Positions 1 through 7,815 of a stretch of 64,000 bases of DNA are shown here, in pieces. Every line of letters starts with the position of its first letter. The stretch's first letter is position 1. The stretch is from positions 625,251 through 689,250 of the forward strand of contig JAVHLR010000001.1 in NCBI GenBank assembly GCA_031082005.1, in the 5' to 3' direction. The notes beneath the pieces were generated by a model that saw only the letters and a program-made list of their open reading frames with translations, was not told where the DNA came from and searched no databases. The translations under genes and the position numbers were made by a program. Source of the DNA: Patescibacteria group bacterium (lineage in GTDB: Bacteria > Patescibacteriota > Patescibacteriia > 2-12-FULL-60-25).

Positions 1-612
1 GCAATAGTCAAAGCAGTCAAGAACGCCGTCAAGGCACCAGTCAGCGTAAAGACCCGTCTCGGTTGGTCAAAAGACGACGAGATACTGACTTTTGCCAAGA
101 TCATTGAAGACGCAGGCGCAGATCTGTTGACTGTACACGGGAGGACTAAGGAACAGGGCTACGCAGGCGTCGCCAACTGGACGCGCATTGGACAAGTTAA
201 GGACTCATTATCCATTCCAGTCATCCTAAACGGTGATGTTACAGATGGGACAAGCGCCAAACACGCGCTCGAGCTGACGGGCGCGGACGGCGTTATGCTT
301 GGTCGCGGTGCGCTGGGTAATCCGTGGGTATTTAATGAGATAGGCTCTGTGATAGGCGTACCTCGTACTTCGTACTTCGTGCCTTCGCTTGAGGACCGCG
401 TCACTATCGTCTTGCGTCATGCTCGTTACCAGATTGAGCGTTACGGTGAAGGTGGATTGGTAAAACTGCGTAAGCACTTTCCTTTCTATTTCAAAAAAGA
501 GCTGCATGACAAGCATCCCCAGGTCGATTTCATCGCGCTTCGGTCAGCTTTAGTGCGCGTATCTAGCTATCAGGAGCTAGAAGAGGCGCTAAAAGCAGTT
601 TTGGCTCAATAG
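1..612 (+). CDS. dus: tRNA-dihydrouridine synthase, 5' end cut by window
   Basis: Reading frame is open from base 1, so the gene begins upstream; the last 203 residues are visible. Dus enzymes use FMN and NADPH to reduce specific uridines in the tRNA D-loop. Seen here: VKTRLGW, then TVHGRT followed by QGY and W, typical of the barrel, and NGDV plus DGVMLGRGALGNPW, the FMN-phosphate-binding end of the TIM barrel. A helical C-terminal tail follows. The catalytic Cys lies upstream of the window and cannot be checked. The stop codon overlaps the convergent M23 gene by 7 bases. Subfamily (DusA/B/C) is not decided; DusB-like is the default guess. Confidence 0.9.
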   Translation, partial: AIVKAVKNAVKAPVSVKTRLGWSKDDEILTFAKIIEDAGADLLTVHGRTKEQGYAGVANWTRIGQVKDSLSIPVILNGDVTDGTSAKHALELTGADGVMLGRGALGNPWVFNEIGSVIGVPRTSYFVPSLEDRVTIVLRHARYQIERYGEGGLVKLRKHFPFYFKKELHDKHPQVDFIALRSALVRVSSYQELEEALKAVLAQ

Positions 613-1892
613 TTCTGGAACGCGTCAGCCTCCAGACTCGGAGTGAAATTTTCTGGGTCTACGGGTATCCCGTTTTGTCGTACTTCGAAATGTAGGTGCG
701 GACCGGTCGATAATCCCGCCCCGGGTTGTCCCGGCATGCCGCCCGAATAACCTATGAGCTGCCCTCTTTGGACATACGTATCCGGTTTGGCGACGAACTT
801 GGATAAATGGGCGTAAATCGTCGCGATGCTCCCGGGATGTACAAGCATCAGGTAATTGCCATAAGCAGAGCCAAGTTTTGTCCATGCGACATAGCCTCCT
901 GCCGCTGCATAGATTGGCGTTCCGACGGCAGCACGTAAATCGATGCCCGGATGCGCGAAACGCTTGCGAAAAGGATAATTCGGGTCGTGGAAACGAGCTG
1001 TGACGATTATATCCCGCTTCAACGGCCAATTCAGCAACACGTCTCCCCTGGCCAATGCCTCATCGACGCTGTCTAAAGTATCTTTCAGTCTTGTCTCCAA
1101 GAGGTTGATGTCTTCTGCTGTCATTTGCTGCTGTTGTTGCAGCTCGTAAACGACGCGCTCGTATTCTGATTGTTTGTTCTTCGTTTCCGCTATCAGCGAA
1201 GCTTTGAAATTCCTTTCTGCAGCCAAGGCAATCTCCTCCTCTTTCAACTCTTTTTTCTTGGCTTCAAGGGAAGTTTTCTTGGCGTCTCTGCTGGTTTTTG
1301 TGTTCTCAAGCGTCTCTTTGTCATTTTTTACCTCTTGTAGCGTGTCGTTGAGCTTATCGCCGAGTTTTTTCTGCTCTTCTACGCGATCGAAGAAGGAAGA
1401 TAATGACGGCTTCTTAAGCATCACCTCATACACCGGCACGTCGTCGGCTTTTCTGATGTTGCGCAGGATTTCTGCGGCGTAAGTTTTTTGGCGGTCTATC
1501 CTTTTGCCATGTTCCACGATCTGCTGATCCAACGACTTGATCTCGAGCGTCGTCAGATCCAGTTCGACTCTGGTGCGCTCTATATCCAGTTCTTTCTTGA
1601 TGATGCGGTTGTCCAAAAGAATCAGATCATTGGCTAAAGAAGCTTGCTGCTGCTCCTGGCTGTCGATGTTCAGTTTGTATTTCCCGATCAGCCCCTCTAG
1701 TTCTTTGACGCGCGACTGTTTCTTGTTTATTTCCGAGTTCAGGGTATCGACCTGCTGTTTTGACTCCAGCACGTCGTCAGTAAAACCTTGGCTAAGACCC
1801 TTGTGTGGCGTAAAGACAGACGCAGAAAATACAATCAAAAATACCGTTGCTGTAAAGATGCGTTTTGATTTGTTTTTATTATTTTGATGCAT
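606..1892 (-). CDS. M23 (LytM/EnvC-type) murein hydrolase with long coiled coil
   Basis: 428 residues from the ATG at 1892 (a TTG two codons earlier is less likely). An N-terminal hydrophobic segment (about 11-35) is a signal peptide or anchor. Residues about 40-270 are heptad-rich coiled coil, as in EnvC-type amidase activators. The C-terminal LytM domain carries HPGIDLR and HLHFE, the H..D and HxH zinc ligands of active M23 endopeptidases, so it is probably catalytic rather than a degenerate activator. Expected role: cleaving peptidoglycan crosslinks in growth or division, outside the membrane. It lies downstream of gltX with a 57-base gap. Confidence 0.88.
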   Translation of the reverse strand: MHQNNKNKSKRIFTATVFLIVFSASVFTPHKGLSQGFTDDVLESKQQVDTLNSEINKKQSRVKELEGLIGKYKLNIDSQEQQQASLANDLILLDNRIIKKELDIERTRVELDLTTLEIKSLDQQIVEHGKRIDRQKTYAAEILRNIRKADDVPVYEVMLKKPSLSSFFDRVEEQKKLGDKLNDTLQEVKNDKETLENTKTSRDAKKTSLEAKKKELKEEEIALAAERNFKASLIAETKNKQSEYERVVYELQQQQQMTAEDINLLETRLKDTLDSVDEALARGDVLLNWPLKRDIIVTARFHDPNYPFRKRFAHPGIDLRAAVGTPIYAAAGGYVAWTKLGSAYGNYLMLVHPGSIATIYAHLSKFVAKPDTYVQRGQLIGYSGGMPGQPGAGLSTGPHLHFEVRQNGIPVDPENFTPSLEADAFQNY

Positions 1893-1949
1893 TTTCAAAA
1901 AATACTGATCTCAAATCAATTTGATTATGCCCTTTCCGCAGTTTTTGGT

Positions 1950-3437
1950 CTAGGTGGATAAGTGGCTGATTGCCGCTTCAAGCCTCTTCAGGCTACGCTC
2001 CTTCCCCAAGACCTCAAGTAGTTCAAACGGACTAGGTGATTTGTCTTGTCCTGACAAAGCCACGCGCAACGGCCAGAGCGTGTCTCCGTTCCCCCACCCT
2101 TTGTCCATGATCATCTTTTTTATCCTTTGTTCATGCTCTACGCGGGCTTCTCGCTTGGCGAAACTTGACTCGTCGATATCAGACAGAAGTTTCTTGACTG
2201 CCTCCAGTCGCTCCACAGCCTGTTCTTTAGGTTGCGTTTTCCAGGCGATATTTGCCTGGGAATAATCTACGGTTTCTTTGAGTATGGTCGAAACCAATTC
2301 AGCTACCTGACTGGGGAGTGTTACACGGTCACGGACCAAAAGAGCTGCTCTATCTACAAAATTTTGATCACTATTCAGGTCTTTGATGTATGGGTGAGTC
2401 AAAGCCAGATACTCATCTTCAGGAATTGACCTCAAATAGTGTTCATTTATCCAATCTAGTTTTTCCAGATTGAACACGGCACCAGCCTTGTTGACTTTGG
2501 CTAAATCGAACATCAGAATAAGCTCTTCGTGTGAATAGAGCTCCCTGTCACCTGTCGGATTCCAGCCTAATAGCGCCACGAAGTTAATGATGGCTTGCGG
2601 CAGGTAACCCTTATTCAAATAATCCTCGACCGCAACGTCGTTTTGCCTCTTCGAAAGTTTCGAATGATCTGCGTTCAGCAAAAGCGGCAAATGCGCGTAT
2701 TTGGGAGCTGTCCAGCCAAAAGATTCGAAGATAAATAGATGTTTGGGGAGTGAGGGCAACCAATCTTCGCCACGTATGACATGAGTTATCTCCATGTCAT
2801 GATCGTCACATGTTGCAGCGAGGTGATAAGTAGGCAAACCGTCTGATTTTATGATGATTTGGTCATCGATAAGTGACCAATCAAAAGAAATATCGTCGCG
2901 GATTACATCCCAAGCGGTTATTCTTCCTTGTTTTGGTAATTTGAGCCGAATGACGTATTTTTCGCCGTTTGCGATGCGTTTCTCCGCCTCTTCGCGGGGA
3001 GTGGCGCGGCACTTCCCGTCGTACATGGTCGGCTTCCCTGCTGTTTGCTGTTCGTGCCTCAAATCTTCTAATCGTTCCGCTGAACAGAAGCAATAATAAG
3101 CTTTGTCCATCTCAATCAGCTGTTTGGCATATGCAGTGTGCTTATCTTTACGCTTGGTTTGGAGATATGGGCCGTAATCCCCTCTTTCTGCAATTTGATC
3201 TTTGTTGTCCAGATAAACTCCCTCATTCGCTTCCAGGCCCATCATTTTCATTGTCCTCACGATATTTTCTATACCTCCCTCGACTAATCGTGTCTGATCA
3301 GTATCTTCGATACGCAAGATAAAGGAGCCACCTGTCTGCTTGGCCAAGAGTTCGTTGTATAAAGCGGTCCTTAAACCGCCGATGTGCAAGAAGCCAGTCG
3401 GACTTGGGGCGAAACGCACGCGTACTTTGTCGGTCAT
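1950..3437 (-). CDS. gltX: glutamyl-tRNA synthetase
   Basis: Class I aminoacyl-tRNA synthetase charging tRNA-Glu. 495 residues from the ATG at 3437; an upstream in-frame TTG at 3446 is rejected because FAPSPTG must lie near the N-terminus. Visible: FAPSPTGFLHIGG (the HIGH motif appears as HIGG), the internal GEDWLPS region, KLSKRQ (the KMSKS motif) and a C-terminal helical anticodon-binding domain. Length is normal. No clear Shine-Dalgarno precedes the ATG. Since tRNA-Gln (CTG) is also in this window, whether the enzyme is discriminating or also charges tRNA-Gln cannot be decided here. Confidence 0.95.
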   Translation of the reverse strand: MTDKVRVRFAPSPTGFLHIGGLRTALYNELLAKQTGGSFILRIEDTDQTRLVEGGIENIVRTMKMMGLEANEGVYLDNKDQIAERGDYGPYLQTKRKDKHTAYAKQLIEMDKAYYCFCSAERLEDLRHEQQTAGKPTMYDGKCRATPREEAEKRIANGEKYVIRLKLPKQGRITAWDVIRDDISFDWSLIDDQIIIKSDGLPTYHLAATCDDHDMEITHVIRGEDWLPSLPKHLFIFESFGWTAPKYAHLPLLLNADHSKLSKRQNDVAVEDYLNKGYLPQAIINFVALLGWNPTGDRELYSHEELILMFDLAKVNKAGAVFNLEKLDWINEHYLRSIPEDEYLALTHPYIKDLNSDQNFVDRAALLVRDRVTLPSQVAELVSTILKETVDYSQANIAWKTQPKEQAVERLEAVKKLLSDIDESSFAKREARVEHEQRIKKMIMDKGWGNGDTLWPLRVALSGQDKSPSPFELLEVLGKERSLKRLEAAISHLST

Positions 3438-3475
3438 AATAGGCAAAGATTACGCGATTCTTCTTCTTCTGTCTA

Positions 3476-3512
3476 TAAAAGAGAAGACCGCCTCGGGTAG
3501 TCCGAAGCGGTC
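3476..3512 (-). terminator. intrinsic terminator after the helicase gene
   Basis: On the minus strand an 11-bp stem (3486-3512, loop of 5, one G-T wobble) is followed by a T-rich run (TTCTCTTTTAT). It lies 115 bases after the helicase stop and closes the 3628-9639 operon. Confidence 0.75.
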
Positions 3513-3627
3513 GGGTTTAGATGTTGGGATGCCGCGGTATAGGCAGTAACGGATGGTGTCTGCCGGGAGAGGTGAATAAAGTCAGCAACGATTTGAAGCT
3601 CGGAAGGTCGATGTGCAGTACGGCGAG

Positions 3628-5772
3628 CTAGTCTTGCCTAAGGGGAAGCATGTTCCCCCTATAGCATTCTCTGACCAACCGCGCATACCGCTCTGGTCCG
3701 TAAGCGTAAATTTGATCATCTAGGCTTGGAATGTTTCGACTGCGTGTTTCGTTCCGTCCCACCGCAGCAAGCCCTTTCGATTTTTGATCTCCGTGTATCG
3801 AACGGATGCGCTTGTTGCTGGTCTCTCTTTGCCCGAGGATATCAATCCTTTGCCGGATCTTCAGAAAACCGTCTGACTCGATATTTCTGATGCGTTCTCT
3901 GCTTAGTCCGTAGTGCGCCCCTATCTGTTCAAGCGTCTGTTCCGGCTCATCGTCTAAGCCGCAACGCCAACAGATGACGCGCTGTTCGATCGGAGGGATG
4001 GTCTCCATGATCTCTCGGATTTTTCCGTAGATGATGCTGTATTCCAGTAGCTCTTCGTATTCCGGGCGTCCATCCTTCTGTTCGAGCCAGAGTTGGTATG
4101 TCTCCGCGTCTATCGGCTGGTCCCGCAACGTGTACTCGTCCTTGTATCCGTTGTGACGGAGCAAGAATCTAAGCGTCGCGCCTTCGGGAAATGTCTCGCT
4201 TAGCAGCCTGATGTACCCGTGGGTCGATGGTTGGTATCCGAGATAGCGCAGTAGCTGGAAACCTCGACCCTGGAAGAGCTCGTGCCTGAACATGACCCAG
4301 CGGAAATGGGTGTATTTCGGTGGAAGAGCTGGATTGAACTCTGGATTCGATATCAGGACCTGCCTAATCGACGCGAAATCGCTCTTCTCGAGCCTGTGCT
4401 GCTCTTGCGTCTGAGTAAACAGGATTCTGGACTTGAGATCTACATCCTTGATTGGGGTCCTACTTAGCCTGTCAGCGGCAGCATCCTGACTTTTGCTGGA
4501 TTTGCAGCTAGTCCCGATCAGCTCTCCAGCCCTGTAACTCGTAAGCGATGAGCCGAAAAGTTCGAGAGGTAAAAGCGGCATGACGGGCAGATCCTTGGGC
4601 ACGAACGCGATAATCCGTGCCTCATTGTCGCCGTCCCTGGTCAGCGGCCGGCTGAACTTCTGTGTCGCCAAGACACGTGAGAGCGTCATCGCCAGATCGA
4701 TCAACAGCTTGCACCGAGGCGAATTCCATCCCTGGACCAGTACTTTGACGCTTACAATCGTGTCGACCTCGCGTGCCTCAAAGGCATCGAGTATCTCGGT
4801 TCGCTCTCTTTCTGGAGTTGTGCCAAGAACGAGGCACGGCGGCTTTGTACCTTTTGGGCGATGTGCTTTGAGATAGCCGCATAGCTCCTTTGCTTGCTGG
4901 CGAGTGGTACAGCAGACCAGCGCCCCCAGACTTCTGTTCTGAGTGGCATATCTGAACATCTCGACTGCCTTGAAGAAGGGCGCTTCAGAGGTGATGCGCG
5001 CCACGTCTTCATCGACGAAGTCGCCGCAATGGAGGCGGACGGCTGATCCATTCACGTCCACCTCGCCGAGCCAGAAACGGTAAGGGGCCAGAAGATCCAT
5101 ATCAATCGCCTCGTCGAAGGTGATTTCGTGGATGAGATCTGGGAAGAATTTTGCGAGTGCCTTGTCTTCCGAATAGTCCGGCGTGGCCGTCAGTGCAATC
5201 CGTACAGCCTGTGATTCAAACGCCGAAAGGAGAACTTCTTGCCTCCCTCGCGTCATCGTCTGGTGTCCCTCGTCAGCGATGACGAGTGCAGAATTACGAA
5301 TGGCTTCAGGCACAGTATTGGTCTTCATGTGCGCCTGTAGGATGGCATAGGTCACGACATTGACGCCGTTCTCCAATACCTCCTTGCGGTCGCCATAGAA
5401 CATTCCGATCGGGATGTTTCCCAGCCATGTCCGCAGCTCATTTACCGTCTGCTCAATCAACATGCGCGAAGGTACGATGATCGTCGCGGTCAGCCCTGTC
5501 CCCAGGATCATATGCGCTGCGATGACGGTTTTACCTGTTCTGGGTGGCTGAATGATTCGCGCCATAGGTGAGCCGTCGGGGGGCTCGTCGCTAGTGACGA
5601 GATCCCTAAGGTAATCAAGGAAATCGCCATACACAGACCTTTGGTCCGTGCGGAGCTGCTGATCGATTCGGGTTGATCTATTGCTGTCCCAGGACTTCTT
5701 CGCCCGGGAGGCACCCATCGCAAGCCTGTCGATCATGGGAAGATGAATCGAATCGCTTTCGAGCGGCTTCAT
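3628..5772 (-). CDS. SF2 (DEAD/DEAH, ResIII-like) helicase with C-terminal sigma-70 region 4-like domain
   Basis: 714 residues from the ATG at 5772, chosen because GAGGAGCAAAC precedes it; a longer frame to 5844 lacks this site. Motif I is PPRTGKTVIAAHMI, motif II DEGH, motif III ALTATP, and motif VI is Q(K)FSRPLTR, so two RecA-like domains are intact (about 50-440). A middle region of unknown fold follows. Near residues 610-670 the run TLEQIGAHYGLSRERIRNIE matches sigma-70 region 4 (helix-turn-helix with RERIRxIE). Nuclease or methylase motifs are not seen. Last gene of a four-gene minus-strand block. Possible roles include DNA repair, phage defence or remodelling of transcription complexes; none is demonstrated. 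Confidence 0.8.
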   Translation of the reverse strand: MKPLESDSIHLPMIDRLAMGASRAKKSWDSNRSTRIDQQLRTDQRSVYGDFLDYLRDLVTSDEPPDGSPMARIIQPPRTGKTVIAAHMILGTGLTATIIVPSRMLIEQTVNELRTWLGNIPIGMFYGDRKEVLENGVNVVTYAILQAHMKTNTVPEAIRNSALVIADEGHQTMTRGRQEVLLSAFESQAVRIALTATPDYSEDKALAKFFPDLIHEITFDEAIDMDLLAPYRFWLGEVDVNGSAVRLHCGDFVDEDVARITSEAPFFKAVEMFRYATQNRSLGALVCCTTRQQAKELCGYLKAHRPKGTKPPCLVLGTTPERERTEILDAFEAREVDTIVSVKVLVQGWNSPRCKLLIDLAMTLSRVLATQKFSRPLTRDGDNEARIIAFVPKDLPVMPLLPLELFGSSLTSYRAGELIGTSCKSSKSQDAAADRLSRTPIKDVDLKSRILFTQTQEQHRLEKSDFASIRQVLISNPEFNPALPPKYTHFRWVMFRHELFQGRGFQLLRYLGYQPSTHGYIRLLSETFPEGATLRFLLRHNGYKDEYTLRDQPIDAETYQLWLEQKDGRPEYEELLEYSIIYGKIREIMETIPPIEQRVICWRCGLDDEPEQTLEQIGAHYGLSRERIRNIESDGFLKIRQRIDILGQRETSNKRIRSIHGDQKSKGLAAVGRNETRSRNIPSLDDQIYAYGPERYARLVRECYRGNMLPLRQD

Positions 5773-5863
5773 GTTTGCTCCTCGGGTTGGGGTTGAAGTA
5801 AAAAGAGCATCAATCCTCTTATCACTGTATTGTCGAAAAATCAAGGGTCGCTATTTTGATCAT

Positions 5864-6649
5864 CTAGCCTGTAATCAGCGGAAAAGTATTTGTCGAAAAT
5901 GCTGCAAATTTATGCGTTTGTATAATTTTCGAGGCTTCAATTGACTCTGATTTTGTTTTATCAGCCCTATTTAGCGTCTCTCTTGCAAGGATTAATGAAG
6001 AATCGAGATAAGGGACTTCACCATTGTCTAGAGCCATCGCAATTTCAGTGCAACCTAAAATGACACATTGAGCACCATTATTGACCAAAGATTCTGCCGC
6101 ATGTTCAAGAAGAACTCTTCCGGTGAATATGTTGCCCGCTTTTATGCCCATCGGCCCGTAAATCGCATCCATAACAAAACTCTTCTGCTCGTCGAGACTC
6201 GGATAAATTGTGGTTAGTCCTCTCTTTTCCAAGGCTGCTTCGAACGTGCCGCTCATACGAGTGCCGTCAGTACACAGAACCCCAACGTGCTGCATCCGAA
6301 GCCTTTCAATCACCGAAACCGTCGCGTCAATCATGTCCACGAATTCGACTTCTTTTACTGTGCGTTTCAGCTCAGGCAAAAAAGCGTGCGCAGTATTGCA
6401 TGGCATGCAGATTAATTCTACGCCGGCATTCTTGAGCTTTTCTGCATTCTCAACTAGCCTCGGCAACGGGCTCTCACCTGTTCCTATGAGTGCATCTGTT
6501 CGGTCGGGAATGCTCGGATCGTTAAAAGAGATTATTGTCGGATAATCTTGATCAGATTTTGCTACGACCAATGAGAGTAGCTTGTGTTCGAAATCCAAGG
6601 TCGCAAGAGGCCCCATCCCACCAAGGATTCCGATAGTTTTGTATTTCAT
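5864..6649 (-). CDS. aspartate/glutamate racemase family protein
   Basis: 261 residues. Cofactor-independent racemases interconvert L- and D-Asp or Glu by a two-base mechanism with paired cysteines. Seen: the N-terminal IGILGGMGPLAT signature, the first catalytic Cys in CMPCNTAH and the second in ILGCTEI. The GMGP and CNTAH forms fit the Asp/hydantoin racemase branch (COG1794) better than MurI, but substrate is unproven. ATG overlaps the stop of the upstream P1-peptidase gene (ATGA, 6646-6649), so the two are translationally coupled. Could supply D-amino acids to the wall or to the neighbouring ATP-grasp enzyme (inference). Confidence 0.88.
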   Translation of the reverse strand: MKYKTIGILGGMGPLATLDFEHKLLSLVVAKSDQDYPTIISFNDPSIPDRTDALIGTGESPLPRLVENAEKLKNAGVELICMPCNTAHAFLPELKRTVKEVEFVDMIDATVSVIERLRMQHVGVLCTDGTRMSGTFEAALEKRGLTTIYPSLDEQKSFVMDAIYGPMGIKAGNIFTGRVLLEHAAESLVNNGAQCVILGCTEIAMALDNGEVPYLDSSLILARETLNRADKTKSESIEASKIIQTHKFAAFSTNTFPLITG

Positions 6650-7710
6650 TTTAGTCTTGATTCAAGTAAATCGACTACTTTATCAATCGGCAATTCTTCC
6701 AAAACTTGTCCGTCTCTACCTTTAGTCGTTTTGGCTACAAACAATGCATCATAAACTGATTCTTCAACCGTTTCGACTGCAGCAAGGAAAAATTGGGTTA
6801 GTTCATTGTCATCCAGACAGGTACCTTGCTGGTCTGAACCCTCGACCCCATTTCGGCTAGTCGAGAAAGCTACTGCGTAATCCCCACTCCCGTGAGCCAT
6901 GACAGAGCCGGTTCTCGCCAGCCCCAAGAAAGCGCGGCTGGCAATGCGTTTAAGTTGGCGTGCCGTGAGTGGCGCATCGGTCGCCAGGACTATCATGCAC
7001 GAACCGTCTGGCTTTATTTCTGGCAACGGAAGGTCGCTTTTTCCTAACGCCCTTCCCACGGGAACGCCTAAAATCATCAATTCACCGCCGAAATTGGTCT
7101 GGAGTAGAGCGCCAAACGTGTATTCGCAGTCTGTGACTTTCACTCGCCTAGAGGCTGTCCCGATTCCGCCTTTCCATGAAAAAGCCCTTGTACCTGTCCC
7201 AGCTCCAACGCAGCCAAGGGGGAAGTCTTTTGCGGTATTCTGGGCGGCTTCAACCACATGTTCAGATTTAATTACGTCCGCATGAATACGGTTAACTCTA
7301 CCGTCATTTGTCTCGCCGACTACGCCGTTTACGGTCTCGAACTCCTCCATGCCTGGATTTCTCGCCAGGGTCAGGTCTACCAACCCTCTCAAGACCGGTC
7401 CTACGGCCAGCGTATTCGTCAAAGCAATCGGCGTTTCTAGCGTGCCCAACTCCTCGATTTGCGTTGTGCCCGTGAGTTTTCCGAAACCATTCCCTACCGC
7501 CACTGCAGCAGGCAATTTATTGCGAAATAATGCCTTTGTTCCAGGATCCACCAGAGTTACGCCGGTTCTGATGTCTTCGCCTTCGATCAAAGTCACATGT
7601 CCGACTAAAACGCCCGGGACGTCAGAGAGCACGTTCCCTTCTCCCGTCGGTAAAACTCCGGTTTCAAAGCCGTAATCGCGAAAACGTTTTTTATTTGGTG
7701 TTGTGGGCAT
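6646..7710 (-). CDS. P1 family peptidase (S58, DmpA/BapA-like aminopeptidase)
   Basis: 354 residues, normal for family S58. These self-cleaving N-terminal-nucleophile hydrolases remove N-terminal residues, including D-Ala or beta-amino acids, from small peptides. Visible: DVPGVLVGHVT at the start, the GTGTRAFSWKGGIG block, the autocleavage/nucleophile site PDGS followed by CMIVLATDAPL (Gly-Ser bond), and HGSGDYAVAFST near the end. All expected core motifs are present, so it should be active. No signal peptide, so cytoplasmic. Coupled by 4 bases to the Asp/Glu racemase and 105 bases after the ATP-grasp-like gene. Together they suggest metabolism of peptides with unusual amino acids (inference). 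Confidence 0.88.
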   Translation of the reverse strand: MPTTPNKKRFRDYGFETGVLPTGEGNVLSDVPGVLVGHVTLIEGEDIRTGVTLVDPGTKALFRNKLPAAVAVGNGFGKLTGTTQIEELGTLETPIALTNTLAVGPVLRGLVDLTLARNPGMEEFETVNGVVGETNDGRVNRIHADVIKSEHVVEAAQNTAKDFPLGCVGAGTGTRAFSWKGGIGTASRRVKVTDCEYTFGALLQTNFGGELMILGVPVGRALGKSDLPLPEIKPDGSCMIVLATDAPLTARQLKRIASRAFLGLARTGSVMAHGSGDYAVAFSTSRNGVEGSDQQGTCLDDNELTQFFLAAVETVEESVYDALFVAKTTKGRDGQVLEELPIDKVVDLLESRLK

Positions 7711-7815
7711 ATTTGATTCATTCCAGGATCTGACAGCTTATCGGATCCTCGAGGGAATCCGGGTGCCTACAAGAAGGCAGACACCCGATTGGATGGAGTT
7801 GAAAGAACGTGTGAA

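Noticed and set aside
3480-3600. Peptide-like readings on the minus strand just after the helicase (for example DRFGLPEAV)
   Set aside because: The reading runs through a strong terminator hairpin (3486-3512) and needs a frameshift; the apparent protein is the stem sequence.
7760-7795. Imperfect hairpin between the ATP-grasp and P1 genes as a terminator
   Set aside because: The stem needs a 3-base bulge and no T-run follows on the minus strand; it is kept as within-operon sequence.
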